DNA of 64,000 nt from Cyanobacteria bacterium FACHB-DQ100 (GTDB taxonomy: Bacteria; Cyanobacteriota; Cyanobacteriia; Leptolyngbyales; Leptolyngbyaceae). A program made the translations under genes and the position numbers. Position 1 is the first letter of the stretch; each line of letters begins with the position of its first letter. The notes beneath the pieces are model-generated. The model was not told where the DNA came from. It did not search any database and saw only the letters and a program-made list of their open reading frames with translations. Shown one piece after another: positions 36,108-44,757 of this stretch. The DNA lies in NCBI GenBank assembly GCA_014695195.1, contig JACJNW010000032.1:248001-312000 (forward strand). The letters are read 5' to 3'.

Positions 36108-36617
36108 ATGGGAAAGGTTCTGGTGCTCAATGCCTCCTACGAACCGCTCAATATTACCAGTTGGCGGCGAGCAGTTGTCCTGCTTATCAAAGGCAAAGCT
36201 GAGCAAGTCGAGCATAACGGAAAGATGATTTATTCGGGGTTTCCACTCCCCACCGTGATTCGCCTGCGCCATTATGTGCGCGTCCCCTACAAAGAGATTC
36301 CGCTCACTCGCAAGAATCTGCTGCACCGCGACGGGCACTCCTGCCAATACTGCGGCTACACCGGGGACGATCTGACGCTGGATCATGTGATCCCACGATC
36401 GAGAGGCGGCGGAGATTCCTGGGAAAACATCGTTACGGCTTGTGTGCGCTGCAACGTCAAAAAAGGCAGCCGCACCCCCAAAGAAGCCGTTATGCCGCTG
36501 CGAAATCCGCCGCATCGCCCGCACAGCAGTCTTTATTTTGAAGTCACCAAGCACGTCAAGAACGGCGTAAACCAAGAATGGCAAAAATATGTCATCGGGG
36601 GAGTGCGAGAAGAATAG
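36108..36617 (+). CDS. HNH endonuclease family protein
   Basis: This 169-residue protein has an N-terminal segment typical of conserved cyanobacterial HNH proteins (MGKVLVLNASYEPLNITSW) and an HNH core at about residues 75-130. The core has CQYCGYTG and CVRCN, which form a Cys4 zinc site, and LDHVIPRSRGG, which carries the catalytic His. It probably nicks or cuts DNA; the cellular role is unknown. The gene is intact and at the usual length. Confidence 0.9.
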   Translation: MGKVLVLNASYEPLNITSWRRAVVLLIKGKAEQVEHNGKMIYSGFPLPTVIRLRHYVRVPYKEIPLTRKNLLHRDGHSCQYCGYTGDDLTLDHVIPRSRGGGDSWENIVTACVRCNVKKGSRTPKEAVMPLRNPPHRPHSSLYFEVTKHVKNGVNQEWQKYVIGGVREE

Positions 36618-36765
36618 GATTCGAGCGATCACGGCTCCAGATCGGTTTCCGCTCTATCAAATGAGGGAAACTGAACAAATCGCTCTGCCGTTTTTTGAAC
36701 TTTTTTGCGAAGATCAGAGAGTGCCTACGATCGAGCAGCTCAAACCAGGCGAGAACACTCTGTGA
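36589..36765 (+). CDS. Small open reading frame overlapping the HNH gene end, unassigned
   Basis: From ATG 36589 a 58-codon frame runs to TGA at 36765, overlapping the last 29 bases of the HNH gene in another frame. It includes ITAPDRFPLYQ and IALPFFELFCEDQRVPTIEQ, which looks protein-like in composition. I do not recognise a family. It could be a genuine small protein or the tail of a decayed gene. Confidence 0.2.
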   Translation: MSSGECEKNRIRAITAPDRFPLYQMRETEQIALPFFELFCEDQRVPTIEQLKPGENTL

Positions 36766-36815
36766 AGCGAAGCTGCCGACCGAGGCTGGTTCTATTTTCC
36801 GCACAACTTCAACGT

Positions 36816-38126
36816 ATGCAATCTGATTCGACTGTGCCATTCACTTCACTCATCACAATGGAACCAGACTCTGGTATTTCTGGGCTGAATCCAACTGAGC
36901 CTCTATCGCATAGCCTCGCTGTAGCCAAGAGCAACGATCTTCCAAAAGCGTCAAATGGCGCGGCTCATGACCAGCGAGGACGCTACCCTTACGATGTCAT
37001 GCGTTCTCCGGAGCAAGAGCAGAAAATCGAAGGATTTCGTCAAGTTCTAGAGCGGCATCGTGGTGAGCGTCAGCTAATACTTTTACAGGATTTTCCTGAT
37101 CCCGATGCACTTTCTTCGGCTTGGGCTTATAAACTAATCGCCCAAAGATACGACATTCAAGCCGAAATTGCCTATGCTGGAACGCTTTCGCATCAGGAAA
37201 ACATTGCGCTTGTGAAGTTAACCGCATTACCGCTTCAACGATTAACGGTACAAACCGCAAAAACAAAGGACTTCTCGGTTTACAAAGGCTGTGTGCTGAT
37301 TGACAACCAGGGAACCACAAGCCAGCTTCTACCGTCGGTTCTGCAATCGAATATCCCGATTACAGTTGTGATCGATCATCACAGTATGCAGGACGACCTC
37401 CACGCTGAATTCGCTGACATTCGCTCCTATACTCGCGCCACCGCGACGATCTTGACGCAATATATTCAGGCGGGAATGCTGAAATTTGATACCAGCGCCC
37501 CTGAGCATGTTAAGTGCGCGACTGCGCTGATGCACGGACTACGATCGGACACAAATCGATTGATGCAGGCGCAGGAAGAAGATTTTCTCGCGGCTGCTTT
37601 TTTAAGTCGATACTATGACGCGCAGTTGCTCAACGCGGTGATGCAGTCCTCGCGATCAAAGCAGGTGATGGAAGTGATTGAACGATCGCTGAAAAATCGC
37701 ACCGTTCACAACAACTTTTCGATCGCTGGCGTGGGCTATTTGCGCTACGACGATCGTGACGCAATTCCTCAAGCAGCAGACTTCTTGGTGACAGAAGAGA
37801 ATGTCCATACTGCTGTAGTTTATGGCATCGTTCACGACGAAGACGAAGAACTCGAATTCGTCGTCGGATCGCTTCGCACGAACAAATTGACGCTTGACCC
37901 GGACGAATTTATCAAAGAGGCATTTGGGCAAGATGCTCAAGGACGCTTCTTTGGCGGGGGACGATCGCAAGCAGGCGGCTTTGAGATTCCGATGGGATTT
38001 CTTTCAGGCTTTACAGAAAACAGCGAATACGCCAAAACCAAATGGTCGGTGTTCGATGCTCAGGTGAAGCAGAAATTACTGCGATTGGTCAACCCAGAGC
38101 AGCACTATCCCAAAGGAGTAAATTAA
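36816..38126 (+). CDS. DHH family phosphoesterase (NrnA/RecJ-like)
   Basis: This protein is about 436 residues from ATG 36816; the next ATG, 36858, is also possible, and the open frame extends upstream to 36705. It has the DHH-superfamily metal motifs QDFPDPDALSSAWA (motif I), CVLIDNQGTT (motif II) and VIDHHSMQDD (the DHH motif). A C-terminal DHHA1-like region ends in GRFFGGGRSQAGGFEIPMG. Relatives degrade short oligoribonucleotides, 3'-phosphoadenosine phosphate or cyclic dinucleotides. The variable N-terminal 75 residues look disordered. A hairpin follows the stop. Confidence 0.85.
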   Translation: MQSDSTVPFTSLITMEPDSGISGLNPTEPLSHSLAVAKSNDLPKASNGAAHDQRGRYPYDVMRSPEQEQKIEGFRQVLERHRGERQLILLQDFPDPDALSSAWAYKLIAQRYDIQAEIAYAGTLSHQENIALVKLTALPLQRLTVQTAKTKDFSVYKGCVLIDNQGTTSQLLPSVLQSNIPITVVIDHHSMQDDLHAEFADIRSYTRATATILTQYIQAGMLKFDTSAPEHVKCATALMHGLRSDTNRLMQAQEEDFLAAAFLSRYYDAQLLNAVMQSSRSKQVMEVIERSLKNRTVHNNFSIAGVGYLRYDDRDAIPQAADFLVTEENVHTAVVYGIVHDEDEELEFVVGSLRTNKLTLDPDEFIKEAFGQDAQGRFFGGGRSQAGGFEIPMGFLSGFTENSEYAKTKWSVFDAQVKQKLLRLVNPEQHYPKGVN

Positions 38127-38140
38127 TCTAAAGCAAGAAG

Positions 38141-38186
38141 CGTCTAGGGCAACGAATTTGGTAAAGATCCAAATAGCCCCTAGACG
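38141..38186. terminator. Hairpin between the DHH phosphoesterase gene and sixA
   Basis: The arms CGTCTAGGG (38141-38149) and CCCTAGACG (38178-38186) pair, and a nested pair ATTTGG/CCAAAT lies inside. TTTG follows. It is a likely intrinsic terminator or attenuator between two same-strand genes, ending 13 bases before the sixA start. Confidence 0.6.
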
Positions 38187-38198
38187 TTTGATAGGTGT

Positions 38199-38687
38199 AT
38201 GAAGCTTTATTTGATTCGGCATGGACTGGCAGGACAACACGGCGATTACGCCAACGATGACGAGCGACCCCTAACTTCCGAAGGAAAGCGTAAAACTGAG
38301 CAGGTCGCAAAGCAGCTACGATCGTTTGGAGTGGAGTTTGATCTAATTCTGACAAGCCCCCTGACTCGCGCTATGCAAACGGCTGAAATTCTAAAAGCGG
38401 CTGGCTTGGGCAATGCACTCGAAGTTGAGGGATATCTTGCACCAAGCGGAAATATTCAGACCTGGATCAGTTGGCTTGAAGCGTGGCGCACACCGGAGAA
38501 GACACTGGCGCTGGTGGGACATGAGCCGGACTTAAGCGGGTGGGCAGAACTGCTAATTTGGGGAGAAGTCCGCGATCGTCTCATCCTGAAAAAAGCGGGT
38601 GTAGTCGGGCTAGAACTGCCGAATACAGGCGGCGCGATCGGCAATAGCCGCCTATTCTGGCTGACTCCTCCTAAGTTTCTGCTATGA
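38199..38687 (+). CDS. sixA: Phosphohistidine phosphatase SixA
   Basis: This 162-residue histidine-phosphatase-superfamily enzyme opens with the RHG motif (YLIRHGLAG), where His8 is the phosphate acceptor. It has the second conserved Arg region (ILTSPLTRAMQTAE) and the second catalytic His in LALVGHEPDLSG. SixA enzymes dephosphorylate phosphohistidine proteins. The length is normal for the family. The 349 bases after it (38688-39036) hold AT-rich sequence with no gene I can support. Confidence 0.9.
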   Translation: MKLYLIRHGLAGQHGDYANDDERPLTSEGKRKTEQVAKQLRSFGVEFDLILTSPLTRAMQTAEILKAAGLGNALEVEGYLAPSGNIQTWISWLEAWRTPEKTLALVGHEPDLSGWAELLIWGEVRDRLILKKAGVVGLELPNTGGAIGNSRLFWLTPPKFLL

Positions 38688-39036
38688 GAATAGAACTGAC
38701 TTGTGAGAAACTTTCTGAGAAAGTATCATCAATGTCGATTTGTCGCTCTGCTCATTCCCGATAGCAATTCGATTTGTGAAGGCTGCAGGCAACAGATTAT
38801 TGCAAAACTTTTGGTAGGAGGACGATTAGACGATTAATTGTGTCTCTACGATTAAGGGATGCGAAGAATCGGTGATCTGCTGAATTCGTTTTAAATTGGT
38901 ATTACGATCCGAATGGCGATCGTTATCCCTTAATTTTGTCTTAAGCGATTTAATTAAGCTAAAATTTTCCTACTTTGCTTTTTGCTACGCCGAGCTTCGA
39001 GATCTAAATCGTTTAATACGCAGTTTTAGGAATGAG

Positions 39037-39975
39037 ATGATCTCTTCAGACACCGAACAAATTCCCGCTAATCTCAAACGTTTACTAGCTCCACATGGCA
39101 TCGGATACCGCATCAAGCTCCTTTCTCAACTGCTTGGTCGCAGATTTCAAGAACGGCTTGATCCCTATAAGCTGACTCCGTTTCATTGGGTGGTCTTGTG
39201 CTGTTTATGGCAGGAAGACGGGCAGGCGACATCGAGTATTAGCGATCGACTCCAACAAGTCGGCGGCACTTTAACCGGGGTACTTGATCGCATGAGTGAG
39301 CGCGGCTTGATTCGCCGGGAACGCGACTTCCAGGATCGAAGAATTTGGCGGATTTGGCTGACTGATGCAGGACGACAGCTTCAAGATATCCTCCCGCCGA
39401 TCGCAGTCGAAATTCGAGAAGCCACCTTGCAGGGAATTCCGCTTCCAGAGCGCGAACACTTGTCTAGCATCATCGATCGTATCATTGCCAATTTGTCTCA
39501 TTCTGCCGTTACCCCCCATGCAGATGGTTGGCGGGCTTTGCTAGCTCCCTATAATCTCGGTTATCGCATCAAAATTATTGCGCAGCTAGGAACCCGCCGA
39601 TTTCAAGAACAGCTTGATCCGCACGAACTCACGCCGTTTCACTGGGTCGTTTTATGCTGTTTGTGGCAAGAAGACGGGCAGGCAACTTCTGAAATTAGCG
39701 ATCAACTCCAGCAAGTCGGCGGCACTTTAACCGGGGTACTCGATCGCATGAGTGAGCGCGGCTTGATTCGCCGGGAACGCGACTTCCAGGATCGAAGAAT
39801 TTGGCGGATTTGGCTAACGCAAGCCGGAGCGCAAATGAAAACGACGCTGCCCCCGATCGCCCAGTCCGTGATCGAAATGATGATGACCGACATCTCGATC
39901 GAGGAGCAAGTGGCGCTGTCTGATTGGGTGAATCAGGCGATCAAAAATCTCAACGCTATAGAAAAAACTGGGTAA
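39037..39975 (+). CDS. Tandem-duplicated MarR family regulator (two MarR domains in one chain)
   Basis: This 312-residue protein consists of two full MarR winged-helix domains, at about residues 1-150 and 160-310. Both contain TPFHWVVLCCLWQEDGQATS, then QQVGGTLTGVLDRMSERGLI, then RRERDFQDRRIWRIWL, so helix-turn-helix and wing are nearly identical. The copies are exactly 152 codons apart. Normal MarR proteins are about 150 residues and dimerise, so this chain should form a covalent pseudo-dimer. The open frame extends upstream to 38896, but ATG 39037 (MISSDTEQIP) matches the family start. The peroxiredoxin gene converges with it. Confidence 0.88.
   Translation: MISSDTEQIPANLKRLLAPHGIGYRIKLLSQLLGRRFQERLDPYKLTPFHWVVLCCLWQEDGQATSSISDRLQQVGGTLTGVLDRMSERGLIRRERDFQDRRIWRIWLTDAGRQLQDILPPIAVEIREATLQGIPLPEREHLSSIIDRIIANLSHSAVTPHADGWRALLAPYNLGYRIKIIAQLGTRRFQEQLDPHELTPFHWVVLCCLWQEDGQATSEISDQLQQVGGTLTGVLDRMSERGLIRRERDFQDRRIWRIWLTQAGAQMKTTLPPIAQSVIEMMMTDISIEEQVALSDWVNQAIKNLNAIEKTG
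39257..39362 (+). repeat. Near-identical internal repeat in the MarR fusion (first copy; second at 39713-39818)
   Basis: These 106 bases differ from 39713-39818 at only two positions that I can find, both silent or near the end. The offset is 456 bases, or 152 codons. The flanking parts of the two MarR domains have diverged much more. This points to recent gene conversion or strong constraint on the DNA-binding wing. Confidence 0.85.
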
Positions 39976-39991
39976 GGAAACTCACCCAGTT
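39966..39991. terminator. Hairpin overlapping the stop of the MarR fusion gene
   Basis: The arms AACTGGGT (39966-39973) and ACCCAGTT (39984-39991) pair around a 10-base loop, between the convergent MarR and peroxiredoxin genes. The left arm is preceded by A residues, so on the minus strand the hairpin is followed by a T-run. Confidence 0.55.
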
Positions 39992-40016
39992 AATGAAATC
40001 ACAGCAATTTGAAAGC

Positions 40017-40658
40017 TTACTTGTTCGGTTGCGGAGTCATGCGGAGGTAGGGTTTCACCTCGGTGACGCCTTTGGGGAATTTTTCACGCGCTTGATCGGT
40101 CGGAATCGAAGGCACGACAACGCAATCGTCGCCATCTTGCCAGTTTGCCGGGGTTGCAACACTGTAGTTGTCGGTTAGTTGCAGCGAATCAATCACGCGC
40201 AGCAATTCGTCAAAGTTGCGTCCGGTGCTAGCAGGATAGGTGAGCGTTAAGCGGAGTTTCTTGTTGTTGTCGATAATGAACACCGATCGCACCGTCAGGG
40301 TCGAACCTGTGCTGGAGTTCGGGTGAATCATGTCGTACAGTTCAGACACTTTTTTGTCTTTGTCTGCCAAGATTGGATAGTTGACGTTGCAGCTTTGGGT
40401 TTCGTTGATATCACCGATCCAGCCTTGGTGGGATTCTGCATCATCCACGCTGAGCGCAATTACCTTCACATTGCGCTGGTCGAATTCGGGCTTGCGTTTC
40501 GCCACTTCACCCAATTCTGTAGTGCAAACTGGAGTGTAATCTGCTGGGTGAGAGAAGAGAACCACCCAGCTATCGCCTGCCCACTGATAAAAATCGATCG
40601 TTCCCTCAGAAGAGTCCTGAGTAAAGTTGGGAACGCTATCACCTAGTCGAAGAGCCAT
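40017..40658 (-). CDS. 1-Cys peroxiredoxin (Prx6-type)
   Basis: This 213-residue thiol peroxidase has the peroxidatic Cys in SHPADYTPVCTTELG, with the P-x-x-x-T/S-x-x-C pattern and a conserved downstream Arg (TVRSVFIID). There is no resolving Cys at the usual 2-Cys position. The C-terminal arm (ANWQDGDDCVVVPSI, then KGVTEVKPYLRMT) identifies the Prx6/1-Cys group. It reduces H2O2 and organic peroxides. It may be regulated by the neighbouring MarR protein, since that family often senses oxidants; this is inferred. The 413 bases upstream, to 41071, contain no recognisable gene. Confidence 0.93.
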   Translation of the reverse strand: MALRLGDSVPNFTQDSSEGTIDFYQWAGDSWVVLFSHPADYTPVCTTELGEVAKRKPEFDQRNVKVIALSVDDAESHQGWIGDINETQSCNVNYPILADKDKKVSELYDMIHPNSSTGSTLTVRSVFIIDNNKKLRLTLTYPASTGRNFDELLRVIDSLQLTDNYSVATPANWQDGDDCVVVPSIPTDQAREKFPKGVTEVKPYLRMTPQPNK

Positions 40659-41071
40659 ATCGCGTAATTTCCTTTTGAGTGTCTGTCGATCGCAAATAGT
40701 TACTGATCGATCATGCCATAAATCCCGGTTTCCCGGTCGGAGTTTAGATCTTTTAAAGATTCTATAGGTGATGAAGAACTTCGTAAAGATTTCAGACTGA
40801 AATATCAGAATTCAAGCTCAGAGCATTTACGCAGAAGTCCGATGGTACGGTACAACACTTCAGCTTCAAATTTCGAGTTTTCTCCGTACCCTCCTTGAAG
40901 ATGCCGTGAAGTCCTATGGGATTTGGTTGAAATTGCGGACTCCAGAAGTGCAGGATTCTAGTTTAATCGCAGTGGTCTCGCGATCGCTAAGCTGTTCTTA
41001 ACCTGTAGCAAACTTCTTAGGCGATCCGGGCGCGATACCATCGATTAGGACACCCGCAACAGATTACCCGT

Positions 41072-41833
41072 ATGGAAACCAACACTTTTCTCACGATTGA
41101 CGACGACTCACTCAGCCTGCGCGATTGCCTGCGTTATCTCCAAACCTCTGGAAAGCTCCAAGGGTTTATTGGGGATATTTTACGTCAGTACGTAATCGAG
41201 ACTGAAGTAAAAAATCGCGATGACCTTGATATTAATCCAGCCGTAATCGAACAGGCGGTCGTTGACTTTCGGATTCAGCAGCAACTCACCGATCCGAAGC
41301 AGTTCCAAGAGTGGCTCAACCGCAATGGGCTGGATTACACAGCATTTCACCAGCAAATTTCAACCAACTTTAAGAACGAGAAGCTAAAGATCTTGGCGAC
41401 CGAACCGCGCCTACAGGAATATTTTATTGAGCGTAAAGTATTTCTTGATCGCGTGGTGCTGTCTCGGATTATTGTCGAAAGCCAAGAATTAGCAGACGAA
41501 TTGAAGCTGCAAATTAGCGAGGGAGAGCGGTTTGAGATGCTGGCACGGGAGCATTCGATCGCGGACGATCGGATCGCAAACGGCATGATGGGGCCTGTCA
41601 GTCGCGGTACAATGCCCGACGCGGTCAGAGCGGTGATCGATTCTGCCAATGTGGGGGATATTGTCGGCCCGATTGAACTCGAAAATCGATGGGCGCTTTT
41701 CCGGATTGAGGAAGTAATCCCTGCAACTTTAGATAATCAGCAATTAAAACAAATGCTGACGACGGAATTGTTCGATCGTTGGCTCGCTGAGAAAATTCAA
41801 AAGATGACCGTGAAACTGCAGGTAAACGATTAG
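41072..41833 (+). CDS. PpiC-type peptidylprolyl isomerase / SurA-like foldase
   Basis: This 253-residue protein has an N-terminal helical chaperone region (about residues 1-125) and a parvulin domain (about 125-225). The parvulin signatures are RVVLSRIIVES, the EMLAREHSIADDRIANGMMGPVSRG-like region (seen at about 41535-41610) and VGDIVGPIELENRWALFRIEE. There is no signal peptide, so it acts in the cytoplasm. It lies 57 bases before a peptidase-like ABC exporter, a pairing seen in cyanobacterial peptide export loci. It probably keeps the exporter's substrate in a transport-ready form. Confidence 0.85.
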   Translation: METNTFLTIDDDSLSLRDCLRYLQTSGKLQGFIGDILRQYVIETEVKNRDDLDINPAVIEQAVVDFRIQQQLTDPKQFQEWLNRNGLDYTAFHQQISTNFKNEKLKILATEPRLQEYFIERKVFLDRVVLSRIIVESQELADELKLQISEGERFEMLAREHSIADDRIANGMMGPVSRGTMPDAVRAVIDSANVGDIVGPIELENRWALFRIEEVIPATLDNQQLKQMLTTELFDRWLAEKIQKMTVKLQVND

Positions 41834-41890
41834 ACTGAAGAACGGCAACGCCTTTTCCGTATTTTAGCCCCCTAGTTTTCAACTGCCCCC

Positions 41891-44419
41891 ATGCTAACGA
41901 ACGACCTCGCGACAACTCTCCCCTGGGAATCGCCGCCCCTCTGTTTTCTCAGTCCTGAACAACAGGTGCAATTTAAGACCACCGCCGAAGCGCGTCGCTA
42001 TAAGCTAGGCGAGGTGCTTTGGTCGAGTGAAGACGCTGGAGTGCAAATGATTGTTCTCAGCGGCAAAGTGCGCCTGGTCGGGGAAGATAACAGTTCCCGC
42101 GTTTTGCAGCCCGGAGACTGGATTGGCGATTTATTAGACTTACCCGGATGGAAAGCGAGAGCCGCTAGTGGTGATGTGCAGGCAGTACAGTGGCGCAGTG
42201 AACAGTGGATGACTGTACGTTCACCGGATGTTGATCGCTTTTGGGCAATTACGCGATCGCGATATCTGCCGCAACTGGATCAGTCGCCGCAGCCTGTGTC
42301 TGGATTTCCCTTTGTGTCAGGGATGAATAGCGCGGCAGCTTGTTTAACGATGGTTGCAAATCATCTGCAAAATCCCGTGCAGCTTGATTGGGTGCAGCGC
42401 CAATTGCGTGGACAGCGCCCGACGAATGTGGTGGATGCAGCCGAAAAGTTGGGGCTACAGTTGCGCCGAATTCAGACGACCTGGAAAGAGGCGCGGCTGC
42501 TGAATTTTCCGGCGCTGATGCTGTGGAATGATACGGCAGAGCCGCATTGGGTAGTAGCCTATGGAGTCAGGGGCGATCGCTGGATTATTTCTGATCCGCA
42601 AGATCCCATCATGACTCCGCAAGCGGTGCATCGATCTTTTATGGATCAGGTGTGGGATGGGCAACTGTGGCAGGTTGAAGCCGTTCAGAAGCAAGAGCGA
42701 TTTAATTTAACCTGGTTCCTGCCTGCGGTGTGGAAATACCGCGGCTTGCTCGGAGAAGTGCTGTTCGCTTCATTTACGCTGCAACTGTTGGGACTGGCGA
42801 CTCCGCTGATTACCCAGGTGGTGATCGATCGCGTCATGGTGCAGGGCAGTATTCCGACGCTGGATGTGATGGCGATCGCGCTCTTAGGGGTCGCTGTGTT
42901 TGAGGCGCTACTGGGGATTTTGCGGCTATTTATCTTTACGCATACGGCGCGACGGTTGGATTTGAGCCTTTCTGCCCAGTTGTTTCGGCATTTGATGCGG
43001 CTGCCGTTGGCTTATTTTGAGTCGCGGCGGGTTGGAGACACCGTAGCGCGGGTGCAGGAATTAGAGAATATTCGGCAATTCCTCACGGGAACGGCTTTAA
43101 CCGTGATTCTCGACTCGATTTTTGCAGTCGTTTATCTAGCGTTGATGTTCTTCTACAGCATTCCGCTCACGGGTGTTGCCTTGGCGGTCTTGCCTTTGTA
43201 TGCGGCTTTGACGCTGACAACCACACCGATTCTGCGGAATTGGCTGAATGAGACGTTTAACCGGAGTGCGGATAGTCAGTCCTTTTTGGTGGAGACAGTC
43301 ACAGGGATTCATTCGGTGAAAGCGCACAGTGCTGAAAAGCCGTCGCGCGATCGCTGGGAGGGTCTGTTTGCTCGCTATATTCGCACCAGCTTTAAGGCTT
43401 CGACGACTTCTAATATCAGCAATAACTTGGGTGATTTTCTGACGAATTTCTCGTATCTGCTGATTCTGTGGGTTGGGGCGCACTTGGTGATCAAGCAAGA
43501 GCTAACCGTGGGTCAGTTGGTGGCGTTTCAGATGCTGTCTGGACGAGTAACGGGGCCTTTATTGCGGTTGGTGCAACTGTGGCAGAACCTACAGCAAGTG
43601 TTATTGTCGGTCGATCGGATCGGGGATATCCTCAACGTTGCGCCGGAAGCAGAACCTGGAACCGGATTGGTGTTGCCGCCCTTGAAGGGGCAGGTTTCGT
43701 TTGATCAAGTCTTTTTCCGTTATAGCCCGAACCAAGAACCTGTACTGAAGGGCATTTCGTTCGATGTGCAGCCGGGGATGCTGGTGGGCGTGGTTGGGCG
43801 CAGTGGATCGGGTAAGAGTACGCTGTCGAAATTGTTGCAGCGCTTGTATTTGCCGGAGTCGGGACAGATTACGATCGATGGCTTCGACATCAAGAGCGCA
43901 GATCTGCATTCGTTACGCAGCCAGATGGGTGTTGTGTTGCAGGAGGACTTTCTCTTTAATAGCAACATTATTGATAACATCAGTCTTGGTCGTCCGGACA
44001 TTACAGCCGAACAGGTAGTTGAGGCAGCGCGAATGGCGGCGGCGCACGACTTTGTTAGCGAACTGCCTCAAGGTTACGAAACGAATGTAGGAGAACGGGG
44101 AACAGCCCTTTCTGGGGGGCAGCGCCAGCGGGTTGCGTTGGCGAGATTGTTTCTCTCGAATAGCCCGATTTTGGTATTAGATGAAGCGACGAGCGCACTC
44201 GATAGTGAGACCGAGCAACAGGTTTTACAGAATTTGCAGTCGATTTCAGACAATCGGACGGTGTTTCTGATTGCTCACCGCTTTGCACCTCTGAAGCGGG
44301 CAGATTTGATTTTGGTGATGGAGAAGGGATTGATTGCTGAGAAAGGAACACACGATGAACTGCTGCGGAAGAAGGGCTTGTATTGGTCGCTGTATCAACG
44401 TCAGCAAGCTTCGGTGTAA
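41891..44419 (+). CDS. ABC exporter with cNMP-like and degenerate C39 peptidase-like N-terminal domains
   Basis: This 842-residue half-transporter exporter has a cyclic-nucleotide-binding-like fold at residues about 15-120 and a C39-like domain at about 135-265. The catalytic Cys of C39 peptidases is Ser here (S147, in GMNSAAACL), while H219 (EPHWVVAYG) and D235 (ISDP) remain. Substrate cleavage is therefore not expected. The membrane domain spans about 285-580. The ATPase follows with Walker A GRSGSGKST, signature ALSGGQRQRVALAR and Walker B ILVLDEATSALD. It probably exports a protein or peptide as HlyB does. No HlyD-type adaptor gene is adjacent. Confidence 0.88.
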   Translation: MLTNDLATTLPWESPPLCFLSPEQQVQFKTTAEARRYKLGEVLWSSEDAGVQMIVLSGKVRLVGEDNSSRVLQPGDWIGDLLDLPGWKARAASGDVQAVQWRSEQWMTVRSPDVDRFWAITRSRYLPQLDQSPQPVSGFPFVSGMNSAAACLTMVANHLQNPVQLDWVQRQLRGQRPTNVVDAAEKLGLQLRRIQTTWKEARLLNFPALMLWNDTAEPHWVVAYGVRGDRWIISDPQDPIMTPQAVHRSFMDQVWDGQLWQVEAVQKQERFNLTWFLPAVWKYRGLLGEVLFASFTLQLLGLATPLITQVVIDRVMVQGSIPTLDVMAIALLGVAVFEALLGILRLFIFTHTARRLDLSLSAQLFRHLMRLPLAYFESRRVGDTVARVQELENIRQFLTGTALTVILDSIFAVVYLALMFFYSIPLTGVALAVLPLYAALTLTTTPILRNWLNETFNRSADSQSFLVETVTGIHSVKAHSAEKPSRDRWEGLFARYIRTSFKASTTSNISNNLGDFLTNFSYLLILWVGAHLVIKQELTVGQLVAFQMLSGRVTGPLLRLVQLWQNLQQVLLSVDRIGDILNVAPEAEPGTGLVLPPLKGQVSFDQVFFRYSPNQEPVLKGISFDVQPGMLVGVVGRSGSGKSTLSKLLQRLYLPESGQITIDGFDIKSADLHSLRSQMGVVLQEDFLFNSNIIDNISLGRPDITAEQVVEAARMAAAHDFVSELPQGYETNVGERGTALSGGQRQRVALARLFLSNSPILVLDEATSALDSETEQQVLQNLQSISDNRTVFLIAHRFAPLKRADLILVMEKGLIAEKGTHDELLRKKGLYWSLYQRQQASV

Positions 44420-44458
44420 GCGGGATTAAACTTAGAGCACGATCGCTCAACAATCTAG

Positions 44459-44504
44459 GCTCACGAAAGGCGACTTTGATTCGCTGAACTTCGTGAGCTT
44501 TTTT
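44459..44504 (+). terminator. Rho-independent terminator after the ABC exporter
   Basis: The arms GCTCACGAA (44459-44467) and TTCGTGAGC (44490-44498) pair perfectly and are followed directly by a run of six T (44499-44504). It lies 40 bases after the exporter stop. The remaining bases up to 45140 hold repeats and two palindromic elements, without a supported gene. Confidence 0.85.
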
Positions 44505-44582
44505 GATCGGCTAGGATTTAGGCGTAGTGCTAGAAATGCGTGAGAGCGATCGGTTTTCTCACTGCGGTTTGGGCGGATGAAT

Positions 44583-44642
44583 GCCCCCTAAATCCCCCAC
44601 GAGTGGGGGACTTTGAAAGGTAGGGGACTTGTTTAGAGGGGG
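44583..44642. mobile_element. MITE-like element, copy E (half element)
   Basis: It starts GCCCCCTAAATCCCCCACGA and ends near GGGGGAATT, with one complete CCCCCAC..GTGGGGG palindrome and a degraded second one. The terminal repeats are missing. Confidence 0.55.
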
Positions 44643-44757
44643 GAATTACTTGTCTCTGGAATCAGCATCGAAGCGATCACGGTGAATCGTCATTGCACAA
44701 TCATGAGCAAAAATTACTCAACGTTGATCGGTAAACACGGGTGCGATGCACTGAAAT

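Noticed and set aside
35982-36632. Long (216-codon) open frame on the minus strand
   Set aside because: It lies antisense across the well-supported HNH endonuclease gene and has no recognisable domain.
40659-41071. Possible RNA gene or riboswitch in the 413-base gap
   Set aside because: Only short imperfect inverted repeats (for example GGTACGG/CCGTACC) are visible, with no known riboswitch or tRNA pattern.
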